DNA from: Firmicutes bacterium AM31-12AC
GTDB taxonomy: Bacteria; Bacillota; Clostridia; Lachnospirales; Lachnospiraceae
Reading direction: 5' to 3'
Length of the DNA: 64,000 nt
NCBI GenBank assembly: GCA_003480425.1
Contig: QUJA01000004.1
Coordinates: 82,036 to 146,035, forward strand
Positions 59,025 to 64,000 of this stretch are shown one piece after another (position 1 is the first letter of the stretch; each line of letters begins with the position of its first letter). Below the pieces are notes generated by a model. It worked only from the letters and a program-made list of their open reading frames with translations. It was not told where the DNA came from and made no database searches. Position numbers and translations under genes: made by a program.

Positions 59025-61226
59025 ATGAGCAAACACTTAGTAATTGCAGAAAAACCTTCAGTAGCGCGGGATATTGCCCGCGTTCTTCACTGTAATAAAA
59101 AAACCACTAATTATATTGAAGGAAATGATTATGTTGTAACCTGGGCACTTGGCCATCTTGTCACATTGGCAGACCCGGAAGAATATGGAAAAGAATATCA
59201 AACATGGAGTATGGATACTTTGCCGATGCTCCCTGAACACTGGAAACTGGTAGTCATCAAGCAGACCGGAAAACAGTATCATGCAATCAAGGATCTCATT
59301 TACCGAAAAGATATCAGCGACATCATTATCGCCACAGATGCCGGACGTGAAGGCGAACTTGTTGCCCGCTGGATTCTTGAGAAAGCAAACAATAAAAAAC
59401 CACTAAAGAGGCTCTGGATTTCTTCCGTTACAGATAAGGCCATTCTGGATGGATTTGCCCACCTTAAACCAGGAAAAAGCTACGAGCAGCTTTATCACGC
59501 AGCTGTCGCACGTGCCGAATCCGACTGGGTCGTTGGCATCAATGCCACACGTGCACTGACATGTAAATATAATGCCCAGCTCTCCTGCGGCCGCGTCCAG
59601 ACACCTACACTCGCCATGATTGCTGCCAGAGAACAGGAGATCCGCTCTTTCAAGCCAAAATCCTACTACGGATTAAAAGCCATTGCAGACGGAATCACAT
59701 TTACATGGACGGATAAAAAGTCGCATTCTCCTCGCACTTTTGACAAGGAAAGATTACAGAAACTCCAATCTTCCGGGAAAAATGATTTCGTGATCACAGA
59801 TATTCAGAAAAAGGAAAAACATTCTTTCTCACCGGCACTTTATGACCTGACTGCATTACAGCAAGAGGCGAATCAGCGCTATGGTTATTCCGCAAAGCAA
59901 ACGCTGAATATCATGCAGCGGCTCTACGAGAATCACAAGGTTCTTACTTATCCAAGAACAGATTCCCGTTACCTGACCGAAGATATGGTTGGCACATTAA
60001 AAGAGCGTCTTCAGTCCTGTGCTGTCGGACCTTACAAACGCGTTGCTTTAAAGCTCGCAAACAAACCGATCAAGGCAAACAAATCTTTTGTAAATAATAA
60101 AAAAGTAAGTGACCATCATGCGATCATTCCAACTGAACAATTTGTACAGCTGGAAAATATGAGCAACGAAGAGCGTAAAATTTATGATATGGTCGTGCGT
60201 CGTTTCCTTGCCGTGCTTTGCCCGGCTTCCGAATACGAAGACACCACCGTCACCGCTTCATACAATAATGAAACATTTCTCGCAAAAGGAACTATTTACA
60301 AGACTCCTGGCTGGCGCGAGGTTTATGAAGACAGCAATTATTCTGATGTCGACTGTGATGAAGAGGAACTTCCTATGCAGACTGCCTCGGATTCCTTAAT
60401 GAAATTAAAATCCGGCATGCAGCTTTGTGTAAAAACATTTACCATTACAGAAGGAAAAACAAAGCCACCGGCATATTTTACAGAAGGTACTTTAATCGCT
60501 GCAATGGAAAACCCGGTGAAATATCTCGCAAACCGAGATAAAACAATCGTAAAAACGCTCGGTGAGACCGGTGGACTTGGAACAGTTGCAACCAGAGCCG
60601 ATATCATCGAAAAACTATTTAACAGTTTTCTCATGGAGAAGAAGGGAAATGAAATCCACATCACTTCTAAAGGAAAGCAGCTTTTGGAACTTGTACCGGA
60701 AGATTTGAAGAAACCTGAGCTTACAGCATCCTGGGAATTACGCCTTCAGGCCATAGCCAAAGGAACGCAGTCTGACAAACAATTTATGGATGAAATCCAG
60801 AATTATACAAAACAGTTGATTTCCGAGATCAAATCTGCCAACGGAACCTTCCGCCACGATAATATGACTCGTACAAAATGTCCTGAATGCGGAAAATTTA
60901 TGCTGGAGGTAAATGGAAAACACGGTAAGATGCTCGTGTGTCAGGATCGTGAATGCGGCCACCGCGAAACCCTTTCCCGGCATACAAACGCCCGATGTCC
61001 TGTATGCCATAAAAAAATGGATTTAGTCGGAAAAGGAGATGGGCAGCGATTTGTCTGTGTATGCGGTCACAAAGAAAAGCTAAGTGCCTTTGAAGAACGC
61101 AAAAAGAAAGAGGGAAAAGGTGCCAACAAACGAGATGTAAATCAGTATTTAAAAAAGCAGGCAAAAGAAGCAAAAGAACCAATCAATAACGCATTTGCGG
61201 AAGCATTTGCAAAATTGAAGCTGTGA
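59025..61226 (+). CDS. topB: DNA topoisomerase III
   Basis: Type IA topoisomerase that unlinks single-stranded or catenated DNA. 733 residues: TOPRIM domain with EKPSVARDIA and TDAGREGELVARW, catalytic Y309 in LTYPRTDSRYL, and C-terminal zinc ribbons CPECGKFM, CPVCHKKMD. The chromosomal form in Firmicutes resembles this. No conjugation genes nearby, so not obviously from a mobile element. Confidence 0.95.
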   Translation: MSKHLVIAEKPSVARDIARVLHCNKKTTNYIEGNDYVVTWALGHLVTLADPEEYGKEYQTWSMDTLPMLPEHWKLVVIKQTGKQYHAIKDLIYRKDISDIIIATDAGREGELVARWILEKANNKKPLKRLWISSVTDKAILDGFAHLKPGKSYEQLYHAAVARAESDWVVGINATRALTCKYNAQLSCGRVQTPTLAMIAAREQEIRSFKPKSYYGLKAIADGITFTWTDKKSHSPRTFDKERLQKLQSSGKNDFVITDIQKKEKHSFSPALYDLTALQQEANQRYGYSAKQTLNIMQRLYENHKVLTYPRTDSRYLTEDMVGTLKERLQSCAVGPYKRVALKLANKPIKANKSFVNNKKVSDHHAIIPTEQFVQLENMSNEERKIYDMVVRRFLAVLCPASEYEDTTVTASYNNETFLAKGTIYKTPGWREVYEDSNYSDVDCDEEELPMQTASDSLMKLKSGMQLCVKTFTITEGKTKPPAYFTEGTLIAAMENPVKYLANRDKTIVKTLGETGGLGTVATRADIIEKLFNSFLMEKKGNEIHITSKGKQLLELVPEDLKKPELTASWELRLQAIAKGTQSDKQFMDEIQNYTKQLISEIKSANGTFRHDNMTRTKCPECGKFMLEVNGKHGKMLVCQDRECGHRETLSRHTNARCPVCHKKMDLVGKGDGQRFVCVCGHKEKLSAFEERKKKEGKGANKRDVNQYLKKQAKEAKEPINNAFAEAFAKLKL

Positions 61227-61249
61227 TATTGACTACATTTTATCAATTG

Positions 61250-61278
61250 TTGACTTTGCCAAATTCAGTCCATATAAT
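61250..61278 (+). promoter_or_regulatory. Promoter of hydG-hydF
   Basis: TTGACT (61250-61255) and TATAAT (61273-61278), spacer 17; 55 bases before hydG. Confidence 0.8.
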
Positions 61279-61332
61279 CAAATTTAAGAGACATTTTTAC
61301 AATAACGTCGCGACTACTAAGGGGGCTATACT

Positions 61333-62754
61333 ATGTATGACGTAAATTCAAAACATGCTGATGACTTTATCAATCACGAGGAGATTTTAGACACACTTGC
61401 CTATGCAGACGAGAACAAGCACAACGAGGCTCTGATTAACTCTTTGATTGAGAAGGCAAAGCTTAGAAAAGGACTGTCACACCGAGAAGCGTCTGTTCTT
61501 CTCGCTTGTGATATTGAAGAAAAAAATCAGGAGATTTATAGACTGGCTGAACAGATTAAGAAAGATTTTTATGGAAATCGTATCGTTATGTTTGCGCCGC
61601 TTTATTTATCAAATTATTGTGTCAATGGCTGCACCTACTGTCCATATCATATGAAGAACAAACATATTGCAAGAAAGAAGCTTACTCAGGATGAGATCCG
61701 CAAGGAAGTGATCGCTCTACAGGATATGGGACACAAGCGTCTGGCTTTAGAAGCCGGAGAAGATCCGGTACATAACACAATGGATTATTATCTGGAATGT
61801 ATTAAGACTATCTATAGCATTAAGCATAAGAATGGTGCTATCCGTCGTGTCAATATCAATATTGCGGCAACAACTGTTGACAATTACCGCTTGTTGAAAG
61901 AAGCCGGCATCGGAACTTATATCTTATTTCAGGAAACTTATCATAAAGAAAGCTATCAGGAATTGCATCCGACAGGACCAAAACATGATTATGACTACCA
62001 CACAGAGGCTATGGATCGTGCTATGGAAGGTGGCATTGACGATGTCGGAATCGGTGTACTCTTTGGTCTGGACAAATATCGTTACGAATTTGCAGGTCTT
62101 TTGATGCATGCTGAACACCTTGAAGCAGCATTTGGGGTTGGGCCTCATACGATCAGTGTTCCTCGACTCCGTCATGCAGATGATATTGATGCAGATTCTT
62201 TTGATAACGGAATTGATGACGATACATTTGCCAAGATCGTTGCCTGCATCCGAATTGCCGTACCTTACACAGGTATGATTATTTCTACAAGAGAAAGTCA
62301 GAAAACAAGAGAACGTGTTCTTCATCTCGGTGTCTCTCAGATCAGTGGCGGTTCTAAGACAAGTGTCGGCGGCTATGCCGAACCAGAACCGGACGATGCC
62401 AAATCAGAACAGTTTGACGTCAGCGATACACGTACATTGGACGAAGTTGTCAAATGGCTGATGGAACTTGGCTATATTCCAAGCTTCTGTACTGCATGTT
62501 ATCGCGAAGGACGCACCGGTGACCGTTTTATGTCACTGTGCAAGAGTGGACAGATTCAGAACTGCTGCCATCCGAATGCATTAATGACATTGAAAGAATA
62601 TTTAATGGATTACGCAAGTCCTGCGACCAAAGCAATCGGTGATAAACTTATTGAAAGAGAAGTGTTCAATGTACCAAACGAAAAAGCTCGTGCAGTTGTG
62701 CGTGAAAATCTCCGATTGATTGAAGAAAATAATCGCCGCGATTTCCGTTTTTAG
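61333..62754 (+). CDS. hydG: [FeFe]-hydrogenase H-cluster maturase HydG (radical SAM)
   Basis: Cleaves tyrosine to make the CO and cyanide ligands of the H-cluster. 473 residues. Radical-SAM cysteines C96, C100, C103 (CVNGCTYC) and C-terminal cluster cysteines C386, C389 and C412 (CTAC, then QNCCHPN), which distinguish HydG from ThiH. Followed after ten bases by hydF. hydE and hydrogenase genes are not in the window. Confidence 0.97.
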   Translation: MYDVNSKHADDFINHEEILDTLAYADENKHNEALINSLIEKAKLRKGLSHREASVLLACDIEEKNQEIYRLAEQIKKDFYGNRIVMFAPLYLSNYCVNGCTYCPYHMKNKHIARKKLTQDEIRKEVIALQDMGHKRLALEAGEDPVHNTMDYYLECIKTIYSIKHKNGAIRRVNINIAATTVDNYRLLKEAGIGTYILFQETYHKESYQELHPTGPKHDYDYHTEAMDRAMEGGIDDVGIGVLFGLDKYRYEFAGLLMHAEHLEAAFGVGPHTISVPRLRHADDIDADSFDNGIDDDTFAKIVACIRIAVPYTGMIISTRESQKTRERVLHLGVSQISGGSKTSVGGYAEPEPDDAKSEQFDVSDTRTLDEVVKWLMELGYIPSFCTACYREGRTGDRFMSLCKSGQIQNCCHPNALMTLKEYLMDYASPATKAIGDKLIEREVFNVPNEKARAVVRENLRLIEENNRRDFRF

Positions 62755-62764
62755 GAGAATTATT

Positions 62765-63964
62765 ATGAGTTTAAATGCAACACCTTCTTCCAACCGTATC
62801 CATATTGGAATTTTTGGCAGACGCAACGCTGGAAAATCCAGCATTATCAATGCAATCACAGGACAGAATCTGGCCATCGTATCAGATGTAAAAGGTACTA
62901 CTACAGATCCTGTCCTCAAGGCTATGGAACTGTTACCTCTCGGTCCTGTGGTTATTATCGATACTCCCGGACTTGATGATATCGGGGAACTCGGAGAACT
63001 TCGAATCCAAAAAGCATATCAGATGCTAAACAAAACCGATATCGCTGTTCTTGTTATCGACAGCACTCTCGGTGCCACGGTTGAAGATTTAAATATTCTT
63101 ACTCGTATTATAGATAAACATATACCCTATGTCGTTGTATGGAATAAGTGTGATATATCCAAAACTGATGTGCCATCCTCACTGCCAGATACCGTTTCTC
63201 CGAAACAATGTATCTCTGTCAGCGCGAAAACAAATACGAATATCCACGAACTAAAAGAATTAATTGCCGCACAGCTTCCTCAAACTATAAATGAGAAACA
63301 CATCGTCGGTGATTTAATAAAACCTCTGGACACTGTGGTTCTGGTTATCCCGATTGATTCCTCTGCTCCTAAGGGAAGATTAATTCTCCCACAGCAGCAA
63401 ACCATTCGCGACCTGCTAGAGTCCAATGCTATTTCTATTGTAGTAAAAGAAACTGAATTAGAGGACACACTCAAAAAATTGCCAGCTCCTCCACAGCTTG
63501 TCATCACAGATAGCCAGGCATTCAAAAAAGTAGCTACAATTGTACCTAAAGATGTGCCTCTCACTTCATTTTCAATTTTGTTTGCACGATATAAAGGCAA
63601 TTTAAAAACAGTCGTAAACGGAGCACACACATTAGATTCTCTGCTAGATGAAGACATCCTTCTCATATCAGAAGGATGCACACATCACAGACAATGCGAA
63701 GATATCGGTACGGTCAAACTGCCAAACTGGATTCGAAGCTATACCGGCAAAGATATTCAATTTGAATTCACAAGTGGAACGGAATTTCCAACAGATTTAA
63801 GTAAATATCGTATGATCATTCATTGTGGTGGATGTACACTAAATGAAAGAGAAATGAAATACCGGCTGCAATGTGCCGAAGATCAGAATATTCCTGTTAC
63901 CAATTACGGAACAGCAATTGCACATATGAATGGGATATTAGAGCGAAGTATTGAAATTTTTTGA
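62765..63964 (+). CDS. hydF: [FeFe]-hydrogenase maturation GTPase HydF
   Basis: Scaffold that carries the H-cluster precursor to the hydrogenase. 399 residues from ATG 62765 after TTTAGGAGAA. GTPase domain with GRRNAGKSS and DTPGLDD and NKCD, a dimerisation domain, and cluster ligands C305, H307, C354, C357 (CTH, then HCGGC), the CXHX46CX2C pattern of HydF. An earlier in-frame start would overlap hydG. Confidence 0.97.
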   Translation: MSLNATPSSNRIHIGIFGRRNAGKSSIINAITGQNLAIVSDVKGTTTDPVLKAMELLPLGPVVIIDTPGLDDIGELGELRIQKAYQMLNKTDIAVLVIDSTLGATVEDLNILTRIIDKHIPYVVVWNKCDISKTDVPSSLPDTVSPKQCISVSAKTNTNIHELKELIAAQLPQTINEKHIVGDLIKPLDTVVLVIPIDSSAPKGRLILPQQQTIRDLLESNAISIVVKETELEDTLKKLPAPPQLVITDSQAFKKVATIVPKDVPLTSFSILFARYKGNLKTVVNGAHTLDSLLDEDILLISEGCTHHRQCEDIGTVKLPNWIRSYTGKDIQFEFTSGTEFPTDLSKYRMIIHCGGCTLNEREMKYRLQCAEDQNIPVTNYGTAIAHMNGILERSIEIF

Positions 63965-63968
63965 GGTC

Positions 63969-64000
63969 AGGGGTGCCGGTTGGGGACGGGGGTTAATGGC
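63969..64000 (+). repeat. G-rich stretch, possible repeat edge (cut by window end)
   Basis: GGGGTGCCGGTTGGGGACGG is unlike the local AT-rich sequence and may be one arm of a REP-type or terminator hairpin whose partner lies beyond the window. Confidence 0.3.

Overview
The window looks like chromosomal DNA of a low-GC, anaerobic, endospore-lineage Firmicute, most likely a Lachnospiraceae-type Clostridia. Reasons: single-chain PurL, SigH, AdhE, [FeFe]-hydrogenase maturases, a zinc-type S14, strong AGGAGG ribosome binding sites, and sigma-A promoters of the form TTGACA-17-TATAAT. Most of it is housekeeping DNA; nothing resembles a prophage or CRISPR array.

Layout. 1-4086: 3' part of purL, then a duplicated promoter/tRNA-Val/tRNA-Met unit. 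4134-6310: small membrane protein, ispF, GNAT acetyltransferase. 6321-10671: a cysteine T-box leader driving cysE-cysS-mrnC-rlmB-sigH. 10753-15246: L21 leader, rplU-prp-rpmA, then obgE-yhbY-nadD-yqeK-rsfS. 15259-16512: a small accessory patch that looks decayed (nonsense codon, missing ATG, antisense remnant). 16565-19108: SOS locus with divergent lexA and yneA-like genes over four LexA-type boxes, followed by a tyrosine recombinase. 19112-19521: about 400 bases without a gene, made almost entirely of strong hairpins. 19549-31065: mostly minus-strand genes (trpS, PAP2, diacylglycerol kinase, a frameshifted tetR, mutY, an amino-acid ABC transporter, uppP, HAD phosphatase, phosphotransferase) plus a plus-strand SleB-type hydrolase. 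31099-33819: adhE under a promoter overlapped by Rex-like operators.

33872-50219 (minus strand): the complete S10-spc-alpha ribosomal superoperon from rpsJ to rplQ, with secY, adk, a KOW protein, infA, rpmJ and rpoA. It starts at a strong promoter with a long structured leader. Inside it is a 347-base non-coding segment before rpsM that can form two mutually exclusive pairings, a candidate new autoregulatory leader. The usual map gene is absent, and two other gaps carry related hairpin repeats.

50795-57933 (minus strand): a selenium locus (selA, LysR regulator, tRNA-Sec, yedF, selD, class V aminotransferase, yedE, tusA-like, DUF3343). selD has an in-frame UGA (Sec18) followed by a SECIS-like hairpin. 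selA (twice), the aminotransferase and yedE each carry single-base deletions, so the locus is either decaying or affected by sequence errors. Because SelD itself needs Sec insertion, a broken selA would silence the whole pathway.

58138-64000: SAM methyltransferase, topoisomerase III, then hydG-hydF under their own promoter. The window ends in a G-rich stretch that may be the edge of a hairpin repeat.
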